Position numbers and translations under genes: made by a program. The notes under the pieces are model-generated. The model ran no database searches and was not told the origin of the DNA. It saw only the letters and a list, made by a program, of their open reading frames with translations. From an uncultured Pseudomonadota bacterium (GTDB lineage Bacteria > Desulfobacterota > Desulfobacteria > Desulfobacterales > Desulfobacteraceae), in contig CALGRI010000106.1 in the NCBI GenBank assembly GCA_937880875.1, positions 1 to 36,706 of the forward strand: 36,706 bases of DNA. The letters are read 5' to 3'. Within the stretch, counting starts at the first letter, position 1. Each line of letters starts with the position of its first letter. Below, one piece after another: positions 9,119-19,400 of the stretch.

Positions 9119-10827
9119 AAATAGTTGTTGCAAAAACCGCCGGGTTCTGTATGGGAGTCCGCCGTGCTGTGGATATGGTGCTGGATGCATCTAACCTGTC
9201 CCAGGAATCCATTTATACCTATGGGCCTTTGATCCATAATCCTCAGGTACTTGCGATGCTTGAAGAAAAAAATATTTTCAGGATTGATAAAATCCCTGAA
9301 AAGGGGAGTGGTATTATCTTAATTCGGGCGCACGGGGTTCCGCCGGAAGATGAAAAAGCATTAAAACATGCCGGTTTTACAGTGATAAATGCGACTTGCC
9401 CCAGGGTAGTAAGAGTCCAGGTGATTATTGATGAATATGCCCAGAAAGGGTATTCAACTATTATTATTGGGGATGAGAAACATCCGGAAGTCGTTGGTCT
9501 TTTAGGATATGCAAAGGGAAAAGGGCATGCCATCACATCCATGGAACAGCTTTGTGCTTTACCTAAGTTTGAAGCTGCTGTTGTAGTTGCTCAAACAACC
9601 CAGAATACTGCATTTTACGATGAAATAAAGACATGGTGTAAAACCAATGCATCCCATTATAAAATATTTGATACTATCTGCGGCTCCACTGAAAAACGCC
9701 AGGCAGAAATCCGTAAACTTGCCGGGGAAAATGATGCAGTGATAGTTGTTGGAGGAAGACAGAGCGGAAATACAAAAAGACTGGCACAGATTGCATCCGG
9801 AACAGGCAAATTTGTTACCCATATTGAGGATGTTTCCCAGATTGATTATGGCAAATTGTCATCGGCCAGGTCCGTGGCGATCACAGCCGGAGCGTCAACA
9901 CCAAACTGGATCATTAATGATGCATACAGGAAAATAGAAAGCAATCTTCAACATCAAAATGATGTGAAAGCTTTTTTATTTTTCATTCGTGATTTTTTGC
10001 TGAAAACCAATATAATGGCTGCAGCAGGTGCAGGGTTCCTGACCTACGCATGTTCCATGCTTCAAGGGATTACCCGGGATTTTCACCATGCTTTGATTGC
10101 CACGCTGTATGTCCTTTCAATGCAGATACTAAACAATTTATTTACGATTAAATCTGATAAATATAATCATCCCCAAAGAGCGCTTTTTTACAGGAAAAAT
10201 TGGTTTTATCTGTGTGTTCTTGCCATTTTATCAGCTTCAACAGGTCTTTACCTGAGCTTTACCACGGGAATGTTCTCTTTTTTTGTTCTGCTTGTCATGA
10301 GCTTTTTGGGGTTATCATACAATTTTAAAATTTTCTCTTTCATGTCAAAAAAGGGAAAACTTGCCAGAATAAAAGATATCCCCGGATCAAAAACCATTCT
10401 GATTACCATTGCCTGGGGAACTGTGACCTGCCTTTTGCCGGCAATGACAAATCAAAGTGATTTGATTTCAGTTGCAACGGTGTGCCTGTTTGCCATGGGG
10501 CTCGTATTTGCGAGAACTGCCTTTTTTGATATCATGGCCATTCAGGGTGATAGAATCACAGGGAAGGAAACCCTTCCAACCCTTTTAGGGGAAAAGCAAA
10601 GTTTTAAAATCATACAATATGTGTTGCTTGTTGATACGGGTATTATTATTTTATCTATTTTCACAGATGTGTTGGCAATAAAGGCTTTCTTTTTCGCTTT
10701 CATACCCTTGATGATGCTTTTATTAATAAGGTTTTTTAAAAACAATAGTCTTATATCTGGTGTGCACAGGGAATTTGTTGTTGAATTTTCATTTATTGCC
10801 ACGGGATTGCTGGCAGCTGTCATTTAA
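9115..10827 (+). CDS. ispH: IspH (4-hydroxy-3-methylbut-2-enyl diphosphate reductase) fused to a C-terminal UbiA-like polytopic membrane domain
   Basis: N-terminal ~280 aa matches the IspH pattern (KTAGFCMGVRRAVD, RAHGVPP, NATCPRV, TICGSTEKRQ, ITAGASTPNWII). From about residue 285 it becomes multi-TM with UbiA-like 'NNLFTIKSDKYNHP' and 'FFDIMAIQGDRITGKETLPTLLG'. ATGA overlap with parB. Confidence 0.9.
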   Translation: MKIVVAKTAGFCMGVRRAVDMVLDASNLSQESIYTYGPLIHNPQVLAMLEEKNIFRIDKIPEKGSGIILIRAHGVPPEDEKALKHAGFTVINATCPRVVRVQVIIDEYAQKGYSTIIIGDEKHPEVVGLLGYAKGKGHAITSMEQLCALPKFEAAVVVAQTTQNTAFYDEIKTWCKTNASHYKIFDTICGSTEKRQAEIRKLAGENDAVIVVGGRQSGNTKRLAQIASGTGKFVTHIEDVSQIDYGKLSSARSVAITAGASTPNWIINDAYRKIESNLQHQNDVKAFLFFIRDFLLKTNIMAAAGAGFLTYACSMLQGITRDFHHALIATLYVLSMQILNNLFTIKSDKYNHPQRALFYRKNWFYLCVLAILSASTGLYLSFTTGMFSFFVLLVMSFLGLSYNFKIFSFMSKKGKLARIKDIPGSKTILITIAWGTVTCLLPAMTNQSDLISVATVCLFAMGLVFARTAFFDIMAIQGDRITGKETLPTLLGEKQSFKIIQYVLLVDTGIIILSIFTDVLAIKAFFFAFIPLMMLLLIRFFKNNSLISGVHREFVVEFSFIATGLLAAVI

Positions 10828-11711
10828 GTTTTCAAAGTTTTTATTTTTTCGTCTTTTTTTTGCCATAAAGCATTCAGCCAAATACAAAATCGGTCTTTAT
10901 ACTCAGGGTCATTAAAGTAATCTCCAGTCAGAGACTCAGTTAAGGGTATGACTTCAAAGTCAATAATGATTTTATTGGTCCTGCCTGAAATATATTCCCA
11001 GAAGGTTGGGATTTTCTCCGGATACACAATGGTGACATCAATAACTTTATGAAGATATTCTCCCATGGAACTTAAGACAAAGGCGATCCCACCTGCTTTT
11101 GGGATCAGAAGATGATTGAAATGATTTTTTTGCAAGTCTTTTTTGTGCTGGGTAAATCTTGTCCCCTCAACAAAATTCATAATGGAGACAGGTGTATGTT
11201 TGAATTTTTTACATGCCTTTTTTGTGCTTTCAAGATCTTTCCCCTTTAGATGGGGTTTTTCTTTTAATAGTTTTTTTGAATACCGTTTCATAAAAGGAAA
11301 ATCCAGTGCCCACCAGGCAAGCCCTAAGAAGGGAACCCAGATCAGTTCTTTTTTTAAGAAAAATTTCAGCATGGGGATTTTTTGGTTTAATATGGTCTGC
11401 AATACTAAAATATCAACCCAGGATTGATGGTTGGAAATAATCAGATACCATTCCTTTTTTGCTAATTTTTCAAGCCCCCTGATATCCCAGTCTATTTTAC
11501 AAAACAGTTTTGAATTGAATGAATTAATCTTGATCCAGAGAGTGGCAATGGATATCAGAAGGTTGTCAAGAATAACAACAAAGGAATGAACCGGGATAAT
11601 AAACTTGAAAAAAGAGATCAGAATCAATGGAATGGTCAAACATATGGTGTTTAATGTGTATAATAAAATTGATAAAATGCCCTTGAAAGAGGGAGGTAGA
11701 AAATAGAGCAT
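10824..11711 (-). CDS. 1-acylglycerol-3-phosphate acyltransferase-like (PlsC/YihG-type) membrane acyltransferase
   Basis: ISNHQSWVDILVL (NHx4D variant), LGLAWWALDFPFMKRYSK, NFVEGTRFT, IPKAGGIAFVLSSM. Confidence 0.85.
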   Translation of the reverse strand: MLYFLPPSFKGILSILLYTLNTICLTIPLILISFFKFIIPVHSFVVILDNLLISIATLWIKINSFNSKLFCKIDWDIRGLEKLAKKEWYLIISNHQSWVDILVLQTILNQKIPMLKFFLKKELIWVPFLGLAWWALDFPFMKRYSKKLLKEKPHLKGKDLESTKKACKKFKHTPVSIMNFVEGTRFTQHKKDLQKNHFNHLLIPKAGGIAFVLSSMGEYLHKVIDVTIVYPEKIPTFWEYISGRTNKIIIDFEVIPLTESLTGDYFNDPEYKDRFCIWLNALWQKKDEKIKTLKT

Positions 11712-11718
11712 GGGATAT

Positions 11719-13203
11719 TCAGTCTTGTTTAAAATTCATGATATGTTTTTTTATGGTTCTTCTATCAAGCCCTGTCATTTTTGCGACCTTTTCATAGGTG
11801 CCCAATTGGTCATACAGGAGTTTGCAATATCCTGATACCAGGGATGGCACATCAATGTTCTGATCCAAAATTCCCTGTGCGAGTTCCTGTTTCAGGGAGA
11901 TAGTTTCTTTCCAATTAGTTTCTTTTCCTTTATAGTCGCGTCTTAACAATACACTTCTGACACACTGCTCAAGCTCTCGAACATTCCCTGGCCATTGATA
12001 ATCCTTTCCAAGCTGCCGGTCAATAATTCTTTTAACTTTCAGGATTAATTTTTCAGAACGGGTGCCCGTCATTCTTTTGATGGTAAAGTCAAGGAGATCA
12101 TCCAATTCCGACGGTCTTTCCTTTATCCTGGTTCTAAGGGGCGGAACTTCAATGATATCGGAACAAAGCCTGTAATAAAAATCATCCCTGAATACCTTGC
12201 CATGGAGAATTTCTTTTTTGGGGCGGTTAGTTGCGGCAATGACCCTTCCGTTGAACCTTGATATTTCATGGGTGCCCACGGGTGAAAAACTTCTTTCCTG
12301 GAGAATTCTTAACAATTTGATCTGTACATGGTTTGGGATTTCACCGATTTCATCCAGAAGAATGGAACCATGGGGACTGCACCGGTCAAACACGCCCTGG
12401 TAATCATCTACGGCACCCGTAAATGCCCCTTTTGTGTGTCCGAACAATTCTGATTCAAGCAGGGTTTCAGGATATTGGGAAAGGTTCAGCGAAGAAAAGG
12501 CCTGGGTGAAACTCTGGGTAAAACATAGCTTTTTTGTATCAAAGGGGATAAATCCGCTTCTGCCAATGGCTTTGGCAGCAGTACCTTTTCCCGTGCCCGT
12601 CTCACCTAAAAGCAGGGTGGAAAAATCCTCCATTTTATTCCATAAAAATTTGTTGTACAGGTCAATATTATAGGTGAAAACATTGTACCATAAATGCTTT
12701 TTCAGCTTTTGCATGCATGGACTGCTTCCCACAAGGGAGTTGGAAATAAAGTAAAAGGCCCGTCTGAGTTGATAGGAAAGGGAAAAATAGTGGGGAATGC
12801 TTTGATCCTCAAACCCCTTTGTATGGAGCATGTGCATGGCTTTTTCTGCAAAGGGAACCTTGATTGATATGTCTTCGGCTTTAATTTGATCTTTTATCAG
12901 CTGATCAAAATCATCCCTGAATTTGTGAAAAATATCAAACAGGAATACAATGGTAATGATTTCCTTATCCTGTCCGTGAAATGCATTGATATTGGCCCGA
13001 CCCTGCCCTTCAAGTTTTTTTATCTGATGATCCACTTCTTTAATGCACAGATCTTTGCTTTCCCGGCGGTCAACCAAAGGAAAAAGCCCTGCAATTTTAA
13101 TATCAAGTTTTTCTCTTAAATCGCTGAAAGGGTTTGCAAAAGCGGCATTATGAACCGTTTTGAAAAAATGGCGTTCTTTGGAAGTCAATTTTGTTTTTTT
13201 CAA
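11719..13203 (-). CDS. Sigma-54-dependent transcriptional activator with an uncharacterised N-terminal region
   Basis: GETGTGKGTAAKAIG (Walker A), ESELFGHTKGAFTGA (GAFTGA loop), GSILLDEIGEIP, AATNR, WPGNVRELEQCVRS, and a C-terminal Fis-like HTH (TYEKVAKMTGLDRRTIKKHI). No obvious receiver, PAS or GAF motif in the first ~190 aa. Confidence 0.92.
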   Translation of the reverse strand: MKKTKLTSKERHFFKTVHNAAFANPFSDLREKLDIKIAGLFPLVDRRESKDLCIKEVDHQIKKLEGQGRANINAFHGQDKEIITIVFLFDIFHKFRDDFDQLIKDQIKAEDISIKVPFAEKAMHMLHTKGFEDQSIPHYFSLSYQLRRAFYFISNSLVGSSPCMQKLKKHLWYNVFTYNIDLYNKFLWNKMEDFSTLLLGETGTGKGTAAKAIGRSGFIPFDTKKLCFTQSFTQAFSSLNLSQYPETLLESELFGHTKGAFTGAVDDYQGVFDRCSPHGSILLDEIGEIPNHVQIKLLRILQERSFSPVGTHEISRFNGRVIAATNRPKKEILHGKVFRDDFYYRLCSDIIEVPPLRTRIKERPSELDDLLDFTIKRMTGTRSEKLILKVKRIIDRQLGKDYQWPGNVRELEQCVRSVLLRRDYKGKETNWKETISLKQELAQGILDQNIDVPSLVSGYCKLLYDQLGTYEKVAKMTGLDRRTIKKHIMNFKQD

Positions 13204-13232
13204 TTCTGATTCTCCATGGGGTTACAGCTTGT

Positions 13233-13251
13233 AATTGTACAATTTTGTACA
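13233..13251. promoter_or_regulatory. Candidate activator-binding (UAS) site: palindrome AATTGTACAATT plus a second TTGTACA 10 bp further on
   Basis: Perfect 12-bp palindrome at 13233-13244; TTGTACA at 13235-13241 and 13245-13251, one helical turn apart, between the divergent activator and megasynthase genes. Confidence 0.4.
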
Positions 13252-13357
13252 TGCCATATGCATAAAAGGCAAGAATAAAAATGGTCTGCCAAAGCTGAAA
13301 CAAAATCCACTAAAGAAAAACTCTTTTATTCTGTGTACTTATATACTTTAAGCCCTG

Positions 13358-13373
13358 TGGCACAATACTTGAA
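13358..13373 (+). promoter_or_regulatory. Candidate sigma-54 (-24/-12) promoter of the megasynthase gene
   Basis: TGGCAC-AATAC-TTGAA against consensus TGGCAC-N5-TTGCW, with GG to G(A) spacing right for -24/-12. The one mismatch is in the -12 GC. About 60 bp upstream of ATG 13433. Confidence 0.6.
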
Positions 13374-13392
13374 AGGTTTAATAAGGTTTAAT
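13373..13392 (+). repeat. Tandem 10-bp direct repeat aaggtttaat x2 in the megasynthase leader
   Basis: Read directly, just downstream of the candidate -12 element. Confidence 0.8.
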
Positions 13393-13432
13393 AGATTGAG
13401 ATGGATTAAAAAATATTGATGGAGAAACACTT

Positions 13433-16400
13433 ATGATTAGAAGAATACTGAATTCAAGACTGCCTTTAATGGTTTATAACCCGGTAAAGGTGTTTGATGT
13501 AAAGTATTTCAAAGAAATCTTCAACGCTGGCGCTCTTCCCGTATTTGATACGGAATTTTTAACCCATGACGACATACTTCAAAACGCCTTTTTGCTTTCC
13601 AAAGAAAAATTCAGTTTTGGTATCAGACTTTCAACCCATGATAATGAACTGATCCAAAAGATCAAACATCAGCAGATGATCAACCTTGATCTTTTAATTT
13701 TTCCTTTTGGCAAAGATGATACACCTGCAGATTTTACAAATATTGCAGAGACTAAAATAGTTTTGGAAATCAAAGATATTAATATTAACGACAAGATAAA
13801 AGCGGTTTCACCCCATGCCTTGATCTTGAAAGGGAATGAAGCAGGTGGCAAGGTTTCAAGATACTCATCTTTTGTTTTGATGCAATGGTATTTGAAAAAC
13901 AGCCAATTGCCGATATTTATCCACGGAGGCGTTGGAAAGTATACTGCTGCCGGCATGTTTGCAGCAGGTGTTTCAGGCCTTGTTATGGACAGTCAATTGC
14001 TCATGACAGATGAAGCCCCCGTATCAGATAATTTTAAAAAACTTTTGGCCATGGTGGATGAGAGTGATTCCACTGAAATTACATATAATGGCAGCGATAT
14101 TTACCGGGTGTTTGCAAAACTGGGGACTAAAATTGTTAAAGAACTCAAACTTGCTGCAGTTGAATCTGGTGATGATCTCCAGGGACAACAAAAGGTTTAT
14201 GAGTCCATCACCACCCATATGACATCTTTTGACAAGGAAGATGTTCAGTTTATCCAGTCTCTTTTCTATCTTGGCCAAGATGGGGTATTTGCAAAGGATT
14301 TTGTAAAAGACTCAACAAGTCTTAAAGAAATTATTTCAGGCTTTTTCAAAATTATTGGTGAGAATTTAAATTTTATTGATGCATTTGATCCAATAAAGCC
14401 CGGTTCCCCCTTTGCCAAGGACCAGGGAACAAAATTCCCATTGATCCAGGGACCCATGGCCAATATTTCTGATAATGCTGATTTTGCAAATAAGGTTCTT
14501 GAGCAGGGGGCGCTGCCGTTTTTTGCAGTGGGAAGTCTTCCAGAGCAGCTGGCAGACAATATGCTAAAGGATGGTGCCAAAAAAGTGAATGTTTTTGGTG
14601 CAGGATTAGTGGGCATTGAAGCCTTTAACCCCATTGTAAAAAAACATCTGGACATGGTAAAAAAATATAAGGTTCCCTATGCGCTTTTTGCAGGCGGAAA
14701 TCCTTCCCAGGCAGCAGAACTTGAAAAAGCAGGAACCAAAACCTATCTTCATACCCCCTCGGTTTCCATGATGGAAAATGCCCTGAAAAGCGGATGCAAA
14801 CGGTTTATCTTTGAAGGCGGGGAAGCCGGCGGCCATGTGGGCACCCTTTCTTCCATGGTGTTATGGGAAGATGCCATTGCCACTTTAATCAATAAAAATT
14901 ATGACCTGTCTGATGTATACCTGGTATTTGCCGGTGGCATCTCCACTTGTTTTGCATCATTTTTTATTTCCGGGTTGACATCTTTTCTTGCAGCTAAAGG
15001 GGCGAAAATTGGTATCCAGGTGGGAACAGCCTATCTTTTTACGGATGAAATTGTTGAAACCAAATGTATCAAGTCTCAATATCGCGACATCATTATCCAG
15101 GAAAATGAAACCATGGTGATCGGCAAAAGCTTAGGATTGGCATCCAGGACGGCACCCACAAGGTTTGCCAGGATTATGCTTGAAGCTGAAGCTGAGATGA
15201 TTAAAAACAAGGATAGCCTGGAAAAAAGAAAGCGTGTCTTTGAAAAGAAAAATATCGGTTCTTTGCTCATAGGCGCTAAAGGGTTTTTGCCGGATTTTAA
15301 AAATCCAGGGCCTGAGAACTATACCTGGTTTGAAGATGAAGAACATAAGGAAAAGGGCAATTTTCTTGTGGGGGACAGTCTGGCCTTTTTTAATGGATCT
15401 GTTACCATAAAGGAAATTCACAACAAATACTTTGAAGCCAAATCAACGCTTTTCAAAAACATTAACTTTCTTGAGATATTTTCAAGCCCGAAAAATAAAA
15501 TCAATGATGAGATTGCAGTGGTGGGTGTCGGTTGCACCCTTCCGGACGCCGATGATCCTGACAGTCTGTGGGAAAATATTTTAAATAAAAAATATTCCAT
15601 CAGTCAGATGCCAGAATCAAGATTTGATCGCGACCTGTATTATGACCCTGACAAAAGTGCGGAAGACAAGACCTACACCATCCTTGCAGGACATGTAGAC
15701 CATTTTGAGTTTGACAAGGAACGATTCGGATATGCTGATGGTAAAGAAAAAAGACTTTCCCGCAGCCAGAAAATGGTGTTGCAGACCGCATATAAGGCCG
15801 TTGAAAATGCAGGACTTATGGGAGATGACAACCGTCTGATCTGTGAAGATCCTGCAAGAACTGCTGTTATTATTGCCACATGCCTTTCCAATGAGCTGGG
15901 AAATGACGTTCAGCTCAAGTACTGGTACCCGCAAATTGTTTCCATGATGGAAAAAACAGATGAATATCAAAGCTTAAGTGATGATGAAAAAGAGACGGTC
16001 AAACAGGTTTTAATGGAGGGCATGGAAGGGGAGAACAAAGGATATGATCCTGTCCATGGTATTTTACTGAACATTGAAGCCTCAAGGATTGCCCGCCACC
16101 TGGGTGTCCGGGGTACAAATTATGTTGTGGATGCAGCCTGCGCATCCTCGGTGACAGCTCTTGATGCAGCAGCAGGAGAGCTTTTGTCCGGCGATTATGA
16201 CCAGGTTATTGTGGGTGGAGTCAATACCCATCTGGCACCGGAATCCTTTATCGGGTTTGCAAAAATGGGAACCTTGTCCCAGAAGGGATCATACCCCTTT
16301 GACCAGCGGGCTGACGGGTTTATCCTGGGTGAGGGCTCCGTTATTTTTGTGTTAAAAAGAATGAAAGATGCCATAAGAGATAAAAATAATATTCTGGGTG

Positions 16401-19400
16401 TCATCAATTCCATTGGTTCAAGCTCTGACGGCAGAGGAAAAGCCATTGCTGCACCAAACCCGACGGGGCAGGTATTAAGTGTCCAGCGGTGTTTTGAAAA
16501 TATCCGGAACAGCATAAAACCTGAAGATATCGGATTTATTGAAGCCCATGGTACATCCACCACCATTGGTGATCAGGCAGAGCTTGAGACCTTGAATTCC
16601 ATCTACAAGAATGCCAGTGCCGGTATCTCTTCCATAAAATCCCAGGTCGGCCATCTTTTAGGATGTGCAGGATCAGCAGGGCTTTTAAAGGCATTATTGG
16701 CTATTAATAAAGGAAAACTTCCGCCCAATGGGCAATTTGAAGCCCTTTCAAAAAATCATGATTTAAAAGGATCTTCCCTGTTTATTATAAAAGACACACA
16801 GGAATGGAAATCTGAAAATAATACATCCAGAAAAGCCGCTGTCTCTTCTTATGGATTTGGCGGTATTAACTATCATATGGTTGTTGAGCAGATGACCCAA
16901 AACTATCAATTGATTCCACGGGATATTTTCACTGATCCAACCTATGATTTTAATGATGACCGAATCGTGGTTGCAGGTCTTGGAGTTTTTCTTCCCGGTG
17001 CAAAAAACACAGAAGAGTTCTGGGAGAAACTTGAATCAGGGGAAAAACAATTGTCCGACATCCCTATTGAACATTTTGATAATGCTGCCTATGCAAATCT
17101 TGATAAAAATTCTACTTACAGGCTTCCCAAAGTAAAGGCAGGAGTTGTCAGGGATGTAAAGTTCAACAATTTGAAATACAGAATGCCCCCCATGATGGTC
17201 AAATCCATTGAAAGAGGGCAGATCTTTGGCCTTGAAGCCGCCAGCGAGGCCCTTGAAAGTTCAGGCCTGCTGGGTCGCTTAAGCGCTGCCAACAAGGTTG
17301 GCGTTATTTTAGGCACCATTGCCGGAGAGCGTCAGAGCAAAAATATTGTCAGGGTTAGAAAACAATTTATTGGTAATATCATTAAAAATTGTCAGAATGT
17401 TGATGTTGAAAAGCGCAACAAGGTTTCAGAGGCGCTTGTGGAATCGATCCGGAATACGATTCCAGAGAATAATGAAGATACCACACCAGGGCTTTTGTCC
17501 AACATTATCTCCGGCAGGATTGCCAATTATTTTGGATTGAACGGTGCCAATTACGTGATTGACGCATCCTGTGCCTCATCCTTTATCGCCATGCGAAATG
17601 CAGCCCGGAACCTGAAACACAAAGATCTTGATTTTGTCCTGGCAGGCGGAGTTGACTGCAACCTTTATCCGGCAGTTCTCATGGCCTTTAAACGCCTGGG
17701 ACTTTTGTCAGAGGGGGACTGCAACTTTTACGATTCAAGGGCTGACGGCTATGTCATGGGAGAAGGCGCAGCCATCCATATTATGACCACCTATAAAAAA
17801 GCCCGTGAGTATAATATGGAGATTTTAGGAGAGATCAATGATTGTGCTGTGCGCTCAAGCGTGCCAGATCATCTTCTTGCCCCTTCGGAACAAACCTTTG
17901 TATCCACCATAAACGAAACATATTATAAATCCGGAATCAGAAAGCAGGATATCAACCATATTGACGTGTTTGCATTTTCCAATATTTTTGGTGATATCGT
18001 GGAAAAGCAGGTGATTGAAAATTGTTTTGACCATGAAATGCATTGCGGAAACATAAAATCTCAGTTCGGGTATTTCAAAGCTGCCAACCCGGCTGTAGCC
18101 ATGGCAAAGCTTATGCTCATGAACAGCAAAGGAAAAATTCTGCCGGATTTTAATTATAATTCTGAACATTCTATTTTAAATGATGGTAAAATTTTAAAAC
18201 CTGCTAGCTTGATGCAGGTAAAGCCCAAAGGCCAGCCCTTTAGATTTGCAGCCAATGTCAATGGCATTGGCGGTAATCATTGCCATATGATCATGAGTAC
18301 AATACCTGCGAGGCTTGAAAGAAAAGATAAAATTGTACACCTAGAATTTAAGGCAGCAGCAGAAGATGATATCGTATTAATAGATCACGCGTACTCTGCT
18401 GATGACATGGGTAAAAAATTGAGAATGGTTGCGCTTCTTTCCGGCCAGGGTGCTCAGAGAAGCCGCATGATGAAGGAGCTTTTTGAAAAAGATGCCCACA
18501 TCAGAAAAGTGATGGAAAAAGGCGAACAGATTTTTGTTGAACAAAGGGGGTATTCCCTTTTAGATATGATGTTTGGTACGGATGATGCCATTAACTCAAC
18601 ACAGAATACCCAACCGGCTGTCTTTCTTTCTTCTGCTGCCATTTACAGTCGATTGTCTCAGGAAGGATTTTCTCCGGATTATTTTATCGGCCACAGTGTG
18701 GGTGAATACACAGCCCTTTTTTGCAGCAAAATGCTTTCCTTTGCCGATACCATGCGTCTGGTCATTAAACGTTCAGACCTTATGTATGAAGCCACATTAA
18801 AGGTTCCGGGCAAAATCATGGTGGTATTTAAAAATGAAAAAGAGACAGAGCATCTCATAAGAAAATCTTTTATTGCTAACATTTATATTACCAATAAAAA
18901 CAGTGAAAAACAGACGGCGGTTTCCGGTCAGGCTGAGGATATTGAAAAATTCTGCATCTTTTTGACCCAGCAGGAGATTTTTTATAAAAAACTGAATCTT
19001 ACCGGGGCCTTTCATACACCTTTTCTCAAAGAAGCTTCAGTTGATTTAAGAGCATATCTGGACACCCTTACCTTTAATGACACCCGGTTTGGAAGAATTA
19101 TTTCCAATACCCTTGCAAAACCCTACCCTGAAATACGACAAGATGTCAAAGATCTTCTGGCAAGGCAGATTATTTCTCCGGTTGAATTTATAAAATCCAT
19201 TGAAAATGTATATAAATCCGGCCGTACCCATTTTATTGAAATCGGTCCGTCAAGGCTGCTGGTGAATCTCTTGAAAAACATCAATATCGGAGAATATGGC
19301 ACAGCCGTATCCGTGGATGCAAAGGAAGGAGAGGTGAAATCCTTTGAAGCCTGCAGAAAATACCTTCAGGATTGCAACAGCATTTTTGAGACAAAACCTC

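Noticed and set aside
10824-10827. Convergent stop codons of ispH-ubiA and the acyltransferase sharing TTAA
   Set aside because: Real overlap but a common outcome of compact convergent genes; no clear terminator hairpin or functional signal seen.
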